Shown piece after piece: positions 34,442 through 42,968 of a stretch of 42,968 nt of DNA; positions within the stretch are counted from its first letter, which is position 1; each line of letters starts with the position of its first letter. A program made the translations under genes and the position numbers. Source of the stretch: Bacteroidales bacterium. Its GTDB lineage: Bacteria; Bacteroidota; Bacteroidia; Bacteroidales; GWA2-32-17. The stretch lies in assembly GCA_013314715.1 (NCBI GenBank), contig JABUFC010000028.1, positions 1 through 42,968 on the forward strand. The letters are read 5' to 3'. Below the pieces are notes generated by a model. That model made no database searches and was not told the origin of the DNA. It was given only the letters and a program-made list of their open reading frames with translations.

Positions 34442-34939
34442 TTATCTTTTCAACTCTTGAATGATTTTGGTTGTAGAAAAACCTTCGACAAAAGGTATAG
34501 TTTCCACTTTACCGCCATTTTCTAAGACAATATCGCTTCCCACGATAGTTGTAACTATATAATCGCCACCTTTTACTAAAACATCGGGACGAATGTATTT
34601 TATGAGTTCGAGCGGTGTATCTTCGTCGAAAAGTACCACCGCACTTACAAATTGCAAACTGGCTAAGGCTAAAGCTCTACTTTCTTCATCTTGAATAGGA
34701 CGCTCATTGCCTTTTAATCGTTTTACCGAAGCATCAGTATTTAATCCAACTACAAAGACATTGCCCAAAGAGGCTGCCTTCATCAAATATTCAAAATGAC
34801 CACGATGCAAAATATCAAAACATCCGTTAGTAAAAACAATTTGCTGGTTTTTAAAACGCCAAAATGCTAATAAACGAGCGAATTCTAGTTCGTCTTTCGA
34901 TTTAAAAATCTTGCTTTTAATTACCTTTTCGTAATCCAT
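34442..34939 (-). CDS. rfaE2: D-glycero-beta-D-manno-heptose 1-phosphate adenylyltransferase (RfaE2/HldE C-terminal type)
   Basis: The 165-residue protein is a nucleotidyltransferase with [20 protein letters not shown], where the HxGH-like HRGH motif binds ATP, and [20 protein letters not shown] plus [14 protein letters not shown], typical of RfaE2. It matches only the adenylyltransferase half; in E. coli this is fused to the heptose kinase in HldE. It makes ADP-heptose precursor for LPS core or S-layer glycans. It begins 4 bases after the UPF0104 membrane gene and ends the panC operon. The kinase half (HldA) is not in the window. Confidence 0.92.
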   Translation of the reverse strand: MDYEKVIKSKIFKSKDELEFARLLAFWRFKNQQIVFTNGCFDILHRGHFEYLMKAASLGNVFVVGLNTDASVKRLKGNERPIQDEESRALALASLQFVSAVVLFDEDTPLELIKYIRPDVLVKGGDYIVTTIVGSDIVLENGGKVETIPFVEGFSTTKIIQELKR

Positions 34940-34943
34940 AATA

Positions 34944-35939
34944 CTATGCTTTTTTGTTTTTATTATATAAAAATATCAACAACATGGTTATAGGTCCTAA
35001 AATAAGTACCATCAACGTTTGCGACTCATGGCAAAGCGTGGCATAAAGCAAACCGTCGGCTTGCGACACACCAAACAACATAAGCCCACGCGAAACAATC
35101 CAATGAAATGCTCCAAAACCATTTTGAACAGGCGCCGACATACCCAATCCACCAATGCTTAAAACAAATAAACTATCGATAAAAGTCAATTGCGAAGTTG
35201 CTGGTAAAGCAAAAAAAACAACATAAGTCATTAAAATATAACAGGTCCAAATAACAAGTGTATATAACAAAAACAACCAAACTTTTTTTAAATGGAATAC
35301 CGATAATAACCCTTTTATTAGGCCCTGAACAAAAATTTTTATCTTTTTAGCTACCGACCATTCTGATATTCGCTTACGCAGAAACCACAAAGAACCAATC
35401 GTTGCCAAGAAAAAAAAGAATAAAATAATGAGCGAAGACGATGAACCATTAAATTTATCATATATAGGATTTACCGCATTATCCATAAAGAAGGAACTAA
35501 AAAACGAAAAATCGAGAATCAAAACAGTAGATATAACAGACAAAAGAGTTAAAAAGTCGATAATTCTTTCGGTAATAACCGTACCAAATGAAACATCGAA
35601 GGGAATATCGTTTGTTTTTTTTAAAGTTGCACAACGAGTAACTTCTCCCATTCGTGGAATGGCAATATTAGCAAAATAAGCCATCGTAACAGCATAAAAA
35701 GTAGTACGAATAGGTGGATTTTGGTTACTAGCCTGTAGTAATAATCGCCATCGCAGAGCCCTAAAAAAGAACCCACCCAAAGCAAACATCAACGAGAGCA
35801 ATACCCATTTAAAATCAGCTTTTAATAATTCTTTCCAAGCGTTTTCTAAATCTATACCTTTAAATGCTAAGTATAGTAAAAATATGGCTAATGATGGGAA
35901 TACAATAAAATTTAATACTATGTTGAGTTTTTTTTTCAA
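34944..35939 (-). CDS. UPF0104 / lysylphosphatidylglycerol-synthase-like membrane protein
   Basis: The 331-residue protein has about eight membrane helices and conserved patches of the UPF0104/LPG-synthase transmembrane family: [38 protein letters not shown], and [18 protein letters not shown] near the C-terminus. The family includes the flippase part of MprF, but the catalytic aminoacyl-transfer domain is absent. In Bacteroidota it commonly sits with panC/panD. It begins directly after the panD stop and may help move a lipid-linked substrate; that is inference. Confidence 0.88.
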   Translation of the reverse strand: MKKKLNIVLNFIVFPSLAIFLLYLAFKGIDLENAWKELLKADFKWVLLSLMFALGGFFFRALRWRLLLQASNQNPPIRTTFYAVTMAYFANIAIPRMGEVTRCATLKKTNDIPFDVSFGTVITERIIDFLTLLSVISTVLILDFSFFSSFFMDNAVNPIYDKFNGSSSSLIILFFFFLATIGSLWFLRKRISEWSVAKKIKIFVQGLIKGLLSVFHLKKVWLFLLYTLVIWTCYILMTYVVFFALPATSQLTFIDSLFVLSIGGLGMSAPVQNGFGAFHWIVSRGLMLFGVSQADGLLYATLCHESQTLMVLILGPITMLLIFLYNKNKKA

Positions 35940-36290
35940 CTACAACAAACGATTCGTTCTGGTATCGGGAAAAATCAATGACGGTTTAAATGCTTTTGCT
36001 TCTTCGAAAGGCATAATGGCATAAGATAAAATAATAACCACGTCACCGACAGCAGCTTTACGAGCAGCTGGACCATTTAAACAAATAACGCCACTGTTTC
36101 GTTCACCTTTAATAACATAGGTTTCAATGCGTTCGCCATTATTTACATTTAATACATGTACCTTTTCGTTTTCAATTAAATTGGCTGCTTCCATTAATGC
36201 CTCGTCGATGGTAATACTTCCAATATAATTCAAATCGGCTTGGGTAATGGTTACTTTATGTATTTTTGATTTTAAAACTTCTATGTTCAT
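35940..36290 (-). CDS. panD: Aspartate 1-decarboxylase
   Basis: This 116-residue pyruvoyl enzyme makes beta-alanine for pantothenate. The self-cleavage site is Gly24-Ser25 in [11 protein letters not shown], with Lys9 and Tyr22 as conserved active-site residues, and the [19 protein letters not shown] and [20 protein letters not shown] blocks are typical. Its start is 25 bases after the panC stop and its stop abuts the next gene. Beta-alanine is used by PanC in the same operon. Confidence 0.97.
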   Translation of the reverse strand: MNIEVLKSKIHKVTITQADLNYIGSITIDEALMEAANLIENEKVHVLNVNNGERIETYVIKGERNSGVICLNGPAARKAAVGDVVIILSYAIMPFEEAKAFKPSLIFPDTRTNRLL

Positions 36291-36315
36291 ATTTTTGATA
36301 ATAGAGACTGCAAAG

Positions 36316-37164
36316 TTATAATTTTATTTCGATATTATCTATGAGTCGCACATCATTACAAAATACCGCAATACAAGCAGTAACCGATGTATGCTGTTTA
36401 AAATCAATAATAGGTTTTAACGTAAAAGTATTTACCATCTCAATATATTCAACCTTAAAGGGTGCGACCGATTCAATAGATTCGATAACCTTTGTTTTTA
36501 TTTCTTGTATTGTCATAACTTTTATCCATTCAGGGATATGCGATAAAGTTTGGTATATAATTTTAGCATTTTCAAAATCTATTTTCGATAACCTTAGGTT
36601 GCGAGAACTCATAGCTAAACCATGAGGTTCGCGTACAATATCGCAAGGGACAATTTCTATAGGGTACTTTTCTAATTCAACTAAACGACGAATAACGGCT
36701 AACTGCTGAAAATCTTTTTTGCCAAAATAAGCTTTATGGGGCATAACTATATCGAATAACTTCGAAACAATGAGTGCTACTCCTTGAAAATGTCCAGGAC
36801 GAAAAGCCCCTTCCATCACTTCTTCTAAGTATCCTAAATCGAAACTACGTTTTTCAGCTGTTGGATACATTTCCTTTTCATCAGGCAAAAAAACAATATC
36901 GCATACCTTTGTATTTTGCAACAATTCAATATCCTTATCAAATAAGCGTGGATATTTTTCGTAATCGTCTTTATTGTTAAATTGAGTTGGATTAACAAAA
37001 ATACTGACAACAACCACATCGCACTGATTCCGTGCACATTGCATAAGCGAAAGATGCCCCTGATGCAAAGCCCCCATGGTTGGAACAAAGCCAATGGTTT
37101 GCCCTTGATTTCGTCTTGCTTGCAGTTCGGCTTTTAAATCTTTTATATGCTTTAAAACAATCAT
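36316..37164 (-). CDS. panC: Pantothenate synthetase
   Basis: ATG at 37164 (282 residues) is chosen; the upstream TTG at 37176 falls within a promoter box. Signature blocks are [17 protein letters not shown] (HIGH-like ATP site), [38 protein letters not shown] and [11 protein letters not shown]. It joins pantoate and beta-alanine with ATP. It heads the minus-strand run panC-panD-UPF0104-rfaE2. Confidence 0.97.
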   Translation of the reverse strand: MIVLKHIKDLKAELQARRNQGQTIGFVPTMGALHQGHLSLMQCARNQCDVVVVSIFVNPTQFNNKDDYEKYPRLFDKDIELLQNTKVCDIVFLPDEKEMYPTAEKRSFDLGYLEEVMEGAFRPGHFQGVALIVSKLFDIVMPHKAYFGKKDFQQLAVIRRLVELEKYPIEIVPCDIVREPHGLAMSSRNLRLSKIDFENAKIIYQTLSHIPEWIKVMTIQEIKTKVIESIESVAPFKVEYIEMVNTFTLKPIIDFKQHTSVTACIAVFCNDVRLIDNIEIKL

Positions 37165-37173
37165 TTTTTTTTG

Positions 37174-37181
37174 CAAACCTA
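37174..37181 (-). promoter_or_regulatory. -7 promoter box upstream of panC
   Basis: On the minus strand this reads TAGGTTTG followed by C, an exact TAnnTTTG match, 9 bases before the panC ATG at 37164. It overlaps the alternative TTG start and argues against it. I find no good -33 element. Confidence 0.45.
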
Positions 37182-37242
37182 ATGCATTTTTTAATGTTGA
37201 AAAATGATTTTCTTTAGATTATTAAAAAACAAAAATATACTT

Positions 37243-37250
37243 TACTTTTG
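37243..37250 (+). promoter_or_regulatory. -7 promoter box upstream of pyrH
   Basis: The sequence TACTTTTG followed by C matches TAnnTTTG and lies 15 bases before the pyrH ATG. No clear -33 TTTG is found at the standard spacing. Confidence 0.45.
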
Positions 37251-37265
37251 CTAAAAAATTAAACT

Positions 37266-37970
37266 ATGATGTATCATCGAATTTTATTAAAACTTAGTGG
37301 CGAATCGCTCATGGGCAGCGAAGGTTATGGCATTGATAGCAGCAACTTGATGCACTATGTAAATGAAATTGCTCAAGCTGTTAATATGGGCATCGAAATA
37401 GGCATTGTAATTGGTGGTGGTAATATTTTTAGAGGACTAAAAGGCTCAAAACAAGGTTTTGATAGAGTAAAAGGCGACCAAATGGGAATGTTGGCAACCG
37501 TTATCAATAGCTTAGCCTTAAACTCAGCATTTGAGAGCATAGGAATAGCCTCGAAAGTTTATACAGCGATTCGCATGGAACCTGTTGGCGAACTTTATCA
37601 AAAAGATAAAGTATTGGAAGCACTTAAGCAAAAAAAAGTATGCATCATTGCAGGCGGCACCGGTAATCCATATTTTACAACCGACACCGCCTCTGCGCTT
37701 AGGGCAATTGAAATAGAGGCTAACGCTCTTCTTAAAGGTACTCGTGTCGATGGCATTTACACAGCAGACCCCGAAAAAGACCCACAAGCCGTAAAATACA
37801 AACAGCTCAGTTTTACTGAAGCATATGAAAAAAAATTACAAGTAATGGATCTTACAGCCTTTACTTTATGCCAAGAAAATAAAATGCCTATTGTAGTTTT
37901 TGATATAAATAAAAAGGGTAATTTAGTTGAATTGCTACAAGGAAAAGATGTCGGAACAATTGTCAAATAA
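37266..37970 (+). CDS. pyrH: UMP kinase
   Basis: The 234-residue amino-acid-kinase-fold protein has ILLKLSGESLMG at the start, VIGGGNIFRGLKG, GDQMGMLATVINSLAL and GGTGNPYFTTDTASALRA, all typical of bacterial PyrH. It phosphorylates UMP to UDP. ATG codons at 37266 and 37269 are adjacent and either could serve. It stands alone on the plus strand, divergent from panC, and is convergent with the lysozyme-like gene (4 bases between stops). The usual partner frr is not adjacent. Confidence 0.97.
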   Translation: MMYHRILLKLSGESLMGSEGYGIDSSNLMHYVNEIAQAVNMGIEIGIVIGGGNIFRGLKGSKQGFDRVKGDQMGMLATVINSLALNSAFESIGIASKVYTAIRMEPVGELYQKDKVLEALKQKKVCIIAGGTGNPYFTTDTASALRAIEIEANALLKGTRVDGIYTADPEKDPQAVKYKQLSFTEAYEKKLQVMDLTAFTLCQENKMPIVVFDINKKGNLVELLQGKDVGTIVK

Positions 37971-37974
37971 ATCT

Positions 37975-39087
37975 TTAATCTTCAAACTTCCTCAAATAAA
38001 AAGGGAACTCTTGAGCAAGCTCACCCGAATAATAAAAATCAAAACCAATGGCGCCAAAAGTATATATTTTGCCATGTATATTTATGTGTGAACCTCCCAC
38101 TTCTGGATTGGGTTTAGGTTTTGAAAATGCAAATCCAACATTATAAAGCGTTACAAGTATCTCGGGACGGTTAGAAATATCATAATTTGCTCGTTTCCAT
38201 TGCTTTTGTACTTGATGCAAATACAATGCAGTATATAAGTATTGGTAATAATGATTTCTATAATTTACCAAACGATAATATCTTTCAGTATCGGGATTTT
38301 CTGACTGAAAATCGAGTAAATGTTTATATTTAGGTCCAAGATAATATATAGATGAACTATCTTTAAGATTTTGTTCTATAGCACGTGCAGTAAAATCTTT
38401 TATACCTGTTATGCCTAAACTAAACTGCGATTCTACTGATAAAACTTTTAGGGGTCCTATATATCTTTTATATATTTCGCGTTTTGAGTTAAAAAGCCTT
38501 ATTTGTTCGCCAATTAAACAACAAACAACTAAACGCGGTTCAACTCCCGCAACTTTAGAAGCGCTATCAATTATTTTTTTATCTTTTTTTATAGCTTCTT
38601 TCAAATCGTTCCATTCTGAAATATTCATCCATGGATATACACTTTTAAGAGTATCTTTAGGATAATTTTTATTATAAGAATTTAAAAGTTCTCGTTTTAA
38701 CTCGAAGTAAGGTGAATTTTTGGGCATTCGTAATTCTGCTGCTGCAATCATTTGTTCTAAAACCACGGGATTTTCAGCATGCTTTGATGCTTCAAATATC
38801 ACATTAGCATTGTATGGATAAAATTTACCGAGTAATGATATAATTAAATATTGTATAGGTCTCTTATCGTCAAAAAGTTGTTTATTTTTAGGATCGTTTG
38901 GATCGTAAAGTTTTTGTTTATCAGAAATTTCTTTAAACATTCTATCGTTATAATCGACTCCACCTGGATCGTCGGTAATGTGTAATTTAACAGCAAAATA
39001 TGCACCTGTTAAAATAAATCCAATAAATGCAAACACTAAAACAATTCCGTATAAGGCATACTTAATAAAAGGCTTTCTTACAAACAT
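37975..39087 (-). CDS. Membrane-anchored protein with a lysozyme/lytic-transglycosylase-like region
   Basis: The 370-residue protein has one N-terminal membrane anchor (about 10-33). After a helical region, residues about 175-330 look like a lysozyme-type fold: VEPRLVVCCLIGEQIRLF with a candidate catalytic Glu194, then SLGITGIKDFTARA (223-236), then RPEILVTLYNVGFAF. These correspond to the Glu-helix, the GxxQ-like segment and the ATxYNAG-like segment of lytic transglycosylases. The C-terminus (HIHGKIYTFGAIGFDFYYSGELAQEF) also fits a periplasmic enzyme. I do not recognise the named family. A cell-wall role is inferred. A -7 box lies at 39110-39117. Confidence 0.65.
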   Translation of the reverse strand: MFVRKPFIKYALYGIVLVFAFIGFILTGAYFAVKLHITDDPGGVDYNDRMFKEISDKQKLYDPNDPKNKQLFDDKRPIQYLIISLLGKFYPYNANVIFEASKHAENPVVLEQMIAAAELRMPKNSPYFELKRELLNSYNKNYPKDTLKSVYPWMNISEWNDLKEAIKKDKKIIDSASKVAGVEPRLVVCCLIGEQIRLFNSKREIYKRYIGPLKVLSVESQFSLGITGIKDFTARAIEQNLKDSSSIYYLGPKYKHLLDFQSENPDTERYYRLVNYRNHYYQYLYTALYLHQVQKQWKRANYDISNRPEILVTLYNVGFAFSKPKPNPEVGGSHINIHGKIYTFGAIGFDFYYSGELAQEFPFYLRKFED

Positions 39088-39109
39088 AAGTTTTACAAAA
39101 AAAACGCTG

Positions 39110-39117
39110 CAAAGCTA
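39110..39117 (-). promoter_or_regulatory. -7 promoter box upstream of the lysozyme-like gene
   Basis: On the minus strand this reads TAGCTTTG followed by C, an exact TAnnTTTG match, 22 bases before the ATG at 39087. Confidence 0.45.
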
Positions 39118-39154
39118 TAAAATTCAATAATACGTTCTACCGTTTAATATAAAA

Positions 39155-40789
39155 TTATTCTGTTTTGGATTTTAACTTACCTAATGGTTCTAAAATTAAG
39201 GGTTTTTCCATTTCGTATAATGATGAATGCTGAGGTACATTAAATATTTTTGGTTCGAATTCATATTGCTCATTCTCACATATAATGGAATATTCTCTAT
39301 TTTGCTTTAATATCATTACATAATACCCTGTTTCTTTATTGGGCTTGTATTGTCCCATTAACTTTCCGGTTTTATTATCAATAACCTTTATTAAAACATC
39401 TTTAACTGGAATACTATCTTTGCCTTCAAAAAAAACCTTACCTTTTATTACTGCGGCGCTTCGCTCTGGTAATGATAATAAGTTCATAACATAAATATCT
39501 TTTCCGCCATAGCTATCATCACGTATTGAAGAGAAATAGGCTCTTTTTTCATCTGCCGATAAATGATAATAAACATCGTCTTCAGTACTATTAATCGGAT
39601 AACCTAAATTTTTGGGTTCACTCCAAATGCCATCTTCTTTTAATTCACTGTAAAATAAATCATAACCTCCTAAAGTATGATGACCTTTAGATGAAAAATA
39701 TAATGTATATCCATCAGGTAATAAAAAGGGACCTTCTTCATCGTAAGGTGTATTAATAATGTTACCTAAATTTTTTGCATAACTCCATTCACCATTGGGC
39801 AATCGGACAGACATATATAAATCTTTTCCACCATAACCTCCACTTCTATCGCTCGAAAAAATTAAAATATTCTTATCTGCTGAAATAGTTGCGTGAGTTT
39901 CATTTGCAGATGAACTTATCTGGGGCTCTAATTTTACGGGCTTTGTCCAATTACCTAAGCTGTCTTTAATTGATGCATAAATATTACCAATACCAAAGTC
40001 GTCTTTGTAAATATATAATTCTTGTCCGTCAGCTGAAACACAAATGCTAGCCTCATGCATATCGGTATTTATATTAGGACTAATTTTTTCGGGAATTTCC
40101 CAATGATCATTCACTTTTTTTGAAACATATATATCTTCAAAATACCGACCATCATCGGTTTTCATTCCTCCTGTACTACCTTTTCTTCGCGATGTGAATA
40201 TAAGCGTATTTTCATCAGAAGTTAATGTAGGCGAATGTTCATCATATTCTGAATTTATTACAGGACCTAAATTTTCAATCGATATTTCGATAGAATCATT
40301 TATTAATAACGGAGCATTTTTACAAATATCCATCATTCGTTTACTTTCTTTATATTCATTCGATTCTGGTTTCAAATATTCTAAATATTTAGCAAAATAA
40401 TTTTCAGCTTGATCGAACTTATATAACATATGATTCACTTCGCCTAATAGAAAAAAAACTTTATACGGTGCATTACGTTCTTTAAAACTATATTCTTGCC
40501 AATTTTCGACAACCGATTTTGACGCTAATAACAAAAAAGGAAGTGCTTTCGCTTTAAGTTTAGGAATTCGTATATAACACAAGCCCATTAAATAATTGTA
40601 GTTCGCATTTAATGAATCTTTTTTTAGCAAATATGCTAATTTTGGAATAGCTTCTTCGTAATTTTTAAAACTTATAAAACGACGAGCCTCTTTAAAATTA
40701 TGCTTCAACTGTATTTTAGAAAAAAATTGAGCATCCGTAGATTTAGCTATCAATAAAAAAGCACAAACAATTATTATAGCAGTTCGCAT
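39155..40789 (-). CDS. TPR-PD40 exported protein without OmpA domain
   Basis: The 544-residue protein has a signal peptide (1-20, ending KSTDAQ), TPR-like helices (about 25-155), PD40 propeller repeats (about 180-440; for example ADKNILIFSSDRSGGYGGKD and PDGYTLYFSSKGHHTLGGYD) and a carboxypeptidase-regulatory-like domain (about 450-530). This is the domain order of the gene at 1504-3975, with similar blade sequences, but the peptidoglycan-binding OmpA domain is missing and the protein ends normally. It starts 183 bases from, and divergent to, a large secreted adhesin gene. A role in surface protein assembly is possible but inferred. A -7 box (TATTTTTG) is at 40801-40808. Confidence 0.87.
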   Translation of the reverse strand: MRTAIIIVCAFLLIAKSTDAQFFSKIQLKHNFKEARRFISFKNYEEAIPKLAYLLKKDSLNANYNYLMGLCYIRIPKLKAKALPFLLLASKSVVENWQEYSFKERNAPYKVFFLLGEVNHMLYKFDQAENYFAKYLEYLKPESNEYKESKRMMDICKNAPLLINDSIEISIENLGPVINSEYDEHSPTLTSDENTLIFTSRRKGSTGGMKTDDGRYFEDIYVSKKVNDHWEIPEKISPNINTDMHEASICVSADGQELYIYKDDFGIGNIYASIKDSLGNWTKPVKLEPQISSSANETHATISADKNILIFSSDRSGGYGGKDLYMSVRLPNGEWSYAKNLGNIINTPYDEEGPFLLPDGYTLYFSSKGHHTLGGYDLFYSELKEDGIWSEPKNLGYPINSTEDDVYYHLSADEKRAYFSSIRDDSYGGKDIYVMNLLSLPERSAAVIKGKVFFEGKDSIPVKDVLIKVIDNKTGKLMGQYKPNKETGYYVMILKQNREYSIICENEQYEFEPKIFNVPQHSSLYEMEKPLILEPLGKLKSKTE

Positions 40790-40800
40790 ATTTTTTTTAA

Positions 40801-40808
40801 CAAAAATA
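40801..40808 (-). promoter_or_regulatory. -7 promoter box upstream of the TPR-PD40 gene
   Basis: On the minus strand this reads TATTTTTG, matching TAnnTTTG, 11 bases before the ATG at 40789. The surrounding DNA is very AT-rich, so chance is possible. Confidence 0.35.
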
Positions 40809-40972
40809 GTCTATGTTTTTTTAATTACAAAGAATTTTTCAGTATTTTCAACATTTTAATTAAAAATACAATACAACTTTGAATAAAATTCATTTTTATT
40901 TGAATATTAAAAAATAAATTCATAACTTAGGCAACCAAATTTTTATTTTTACGTCAATAAACTAAAAAAGTT

Positions 40973-42968
40973 ATGAAAACAATTTTATTTTTATTTTTTA
41001 TTTTAATTATTAGCCCTTTATATTCACAAAAAGAACATCATCATCATAAAACATGTAAACATGAACATAAAGGGAGACCTGCCAATGATACTACCATTAA
41101 AGTTATTCAAACCTTTCATCGTGATGATAATGCCGGTGAAGCAATCATTATAGCTCGATATAGAGATGATACACTAGCTGATAAATGGTTAAAAGAATAC
41201 ATGCAACGAATCCGAAATAAGGTTTCTGAAAATATGTATCTTAAAGGAACCAAAGCCAGCGGTTGTTCTAATCTCGATTTTGAAAATGGAGATTTTTCAA
41301 ATTGGACATGCCAAACGGCAACCAATTATGGTTATCCTGCCGGCAATGGGACACCTTCACCGGAATCTACTTGGTCAGGAACCGCTCCAGTTGCCAATAG
41401 ACACGTCATAACCAATGCCGGAAGTGGAAATGACCCATACGGAAATTTTCCTATGTTAGCACCTAATGGAGGTTCTTTTTCAGTAAAATTAGGTAATAAT
41501 GATATTAACTATGAAGCAGAACAACTAATATATACCTTTTTTGTTAACCCTCAAGATACGAATTTTATTTATAAATATGCTGTAATTCTTGAAAACCCAG
41601 ATCCACCTCATACTTGGGAACAACAACCCTTTTTTGAATTGAAAATATACGATGGCTCCAATCAAGTTATACCATGTAGCTATCAACAATATGTTGCAGA
41701 TGGAACTATCCCAGGATTTTTTAATAGTCCTAGTAACTCTAATATAAAATGTAAATCATGGACTACAGTAGGTATCAATTTAGGACCTTATGTAGGTCAA
41801 ACCATTACAATTGTTGTTACTAGTGCCGATTGTGCCCAAGGAGGGCATTTTGGTTATGGATATATCGATTTTATTTGCCCTTCTTCGTTTACATTAACTC
41901 CTAGTATTTATTGTGACGATGTTACATCTACTACTCTTTCGGTTCCAGATATTGACCCAGGTATGACTTATCAGTGGTCAACCGGCGAAACCACACCAAC
42001 CATTACCATTAATCCACAAAATTACAATGGCTCAAATGTAAGCGTTTATATTCAATCACCAAGTTCAGTGGGACTTTGCGGATTTTATTATTTATTCCCC
42101 ATTGAAGTTGTTTCTTTAACCCCATCATTTAACACCACCACAAACTGTCTAACAGTTAATTTTACCGATCTATCTACCGTTTCGGGCACCAATATTACTG
42201 GATGGTCTTGGGATTTTGGAGACGGTCAAACATCTACACTACAGAATCCTACTCATACTTATGCAACTGCCGGAGATTATAACGTTACACTAACCATTTC
42301 AGCAGGAGGGTGTCAAAAATCAATTACTCAACATGTAACTGTTTCAGGACTAAGTATAAATGCATCATCAACCAATCCGCTTTGCTATGGGCAAGGTGGA
42401 AGTGCTACTGTTACAGCTTCTGGAGGTAGTGGAAATTATACATATTCGTGGAACACCTCTCCCCCTCAAAACACTGCGACAATTAATAATCTACCACCTG
42501 GCACTTATACGGTTCAAGTTACAGAATCAGGAGGATGCAATGGAACTGCTACCGTTACTATTACTGAACCTCCACAAATGCAAATATCTACCTCACAAAC
42601 CAATGTAACATGTTATGGAGCCAACGATGGCACAGCAACCGTAAATGTCAGCGGAGGCACAGGAACCTATACCTACCAATGGAGCAATGGTCAAACAAAT
42701 TCAACTGCGACTAACTTAATTGCAAATACTTATACTGTAACAGTAAAAGATGGTAATAACTGTTCTATTACTTCATCTGTAACTATTACTCAGCCACCGC
42801 AACTCACCATAACCGCTTCGGCTTCGCCATCGTCGATATGTCCCGGTGCCAATAGCACACTCACTGCTTCAGGAGCAGTTTCGTACAATTGGGATAATGG
42901 TTTAGGTAGTGGCAACTCACTAACGGTTAGCCCATCGGCAACTACGGCTTACCATGTTACCGGAACCG
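40973..42968 (+). CDS. Large secreted surface protein with PKD and SprB-like repeats (3' end outside the window)
   Basis: An open frame runs from ATG at 40973 to the window edge, 665 codons without a stop. It starts with a signal peptide (MKTILFLFFILIISPLYSQ), followed by a His-rich stretch (EHHHHKTCKHEHKG). A beta-sandwich-like region begins CSNLDFENGDFSNWTC and ends FGYGYIDFICPS. A PKD domain follows near 42200-42310 (WSWDFGDGQTSTLQNPTHTY), then at least two SprB-like repeats (42360-42570 and 42590-42800; pattern GGSGNYTYSW...LPPGTYTVQVT), then the start of another Ig-like unit (SPSATTAYHVTG). Proteins like this are usually type IX secretion substrates acting as adhesins or in gliding; the sorting domain would be at the missing C-terminus. 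Confidence 0.88.
   Translation, partial: MKTILFLFFILIISPLYSQKEHHHHKTCKHEHKGRPANDTTIKVIQTFHRDDNAGEAIIIARYRDDTLADKWLKEYMQRIRNKVSENMYLKGTKASGCSNLDFENGDFSNWTCQTATNYGYPAGNGTPSPESTWSGTAPVANRHVITNAGSGNDPYGNFPMLAPNGGSFSVKLGNNDINYEAEQLIYTFFVNPQDTNFIYKYAVILENPDPPHTWEQQPFFELKIYDGSNQVIPCSYQQYVADGTIPGFFNSPSNSNIKCKSWTTVGINLGPYVGQTITIVVTSADCAQGGHFGYGYIDFICPSSFTLTPSIYCDDVTSTTLSVPDIDPGMTYQWSTGETTPTITINPQNYNGSNVSVYIQSPSSVGLCGFYYLFPIEVVSLTPSFNTTTNCLTVNFTDLSTVSGTNITGWSWDFGDGQTSTLQNPTHTYATAGDYNVTLTISAGGCQKSITQHVTVSGLSINASSTNPLCYGQGGSATVTASGGSGNYTYSWNTSPPQNTATINNLPPGTYTVQVTESGGCNGTATVTITEPPQMQISTSQTNVTCYGANDGTATVNVSGGTGTYTYQWSNGQTNSTATNLIANTYTVTVKDGNNCSITSSVTITQPPQLTITASASPSSICPGANSTLTASGAVSYNWDNGLGSGNSLTVSPSATTAYHVTGT

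Noticed and set aside
42360-42608. Open frame of 82 codons inside the adhesin
   Set aside because: It is out of frame with the long PKD/SprB-repeat frame, which has clear domains through the same region.

Overview
The window looks like a chromosomal segment of a low-GC member of the Bacteroidota, probably a Bacteroidales/Marinilabiliales-type anaerobe or microaerophile. The evidence is the futalosine menaquinone genes (mqnB, mqnD), a GWxTD protein, TPR-PD40-OmpA envelope proteins, a large surface protein with PKD and SprB-like repeats, and -7 promoter boxes of the form TAnnTTTG just upstream of many start codons. No SD-type ribosome sites stand out. Most of the window is housekeeping DNA in tight, overlapping operons. 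I see no tRNA, rRNA, CRISPR array, insertion sequence or prophage.

Left end (1-7593, + strand): a secreted DNA/RNA non-specific endonuclease, then a compact run of five genes: an OmpA-type outer-membrane protein, a YfiR-type periplasmic protein, a CHASE8-HAMP hybrid histidine kinase, a stand-alone HPt protein and a MORN-repeat exported protein. The first three parts match the YfiB-YfiR-YfiN logic of proteobacteria, but with a phosphorelay in place of a diguanylate cyclase. This is the most interesting module in the window.

7530-22454: a minus-strand operon alaS / ABC-F ATPase / GNAT acetyltransferase / small exported protein; uvrB; a divergent arginine-decarboxylase-like PLP enzyme; and a minus-strand run purB / MsbA-like ABC exporter / small lipoprotein, followed by a LysM plus periplasmic-binding-fold protein with its own promoter box.

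22455-26252: an accessory-looking spot. It holds a 45-nt near-perfect palindrome, a GC-richer non-coding patch with an inverted repeat, an unrecognised 384-residue gene, and a GT-C/TMTC-like membrane protein with C-terminal TPRs.

26253-33755: a long minus-strand operon starting at a complete Bacteroidota promoter (33724-33755): two paralogous lipoproteins, radA, a GWxTD lipoprotein, rlmB, mqnB, mqnD, and a CapD/PglF-type nucleotide-sugar dehydratase.

33799-37250: a small stand-alone caspase/CHAT-like protein, then panC / panD / UPF0104 membrane protein / rfaE2 on the minus strand, with pyrH divergent from panC.

Right end (37975-42968): a membrane-anchored lysozyme-fold-like protein, a TPR-PD40 protein lacking an OmpA domain, and, divergent from it, the start of a large secreted adhesin that runs off the window.
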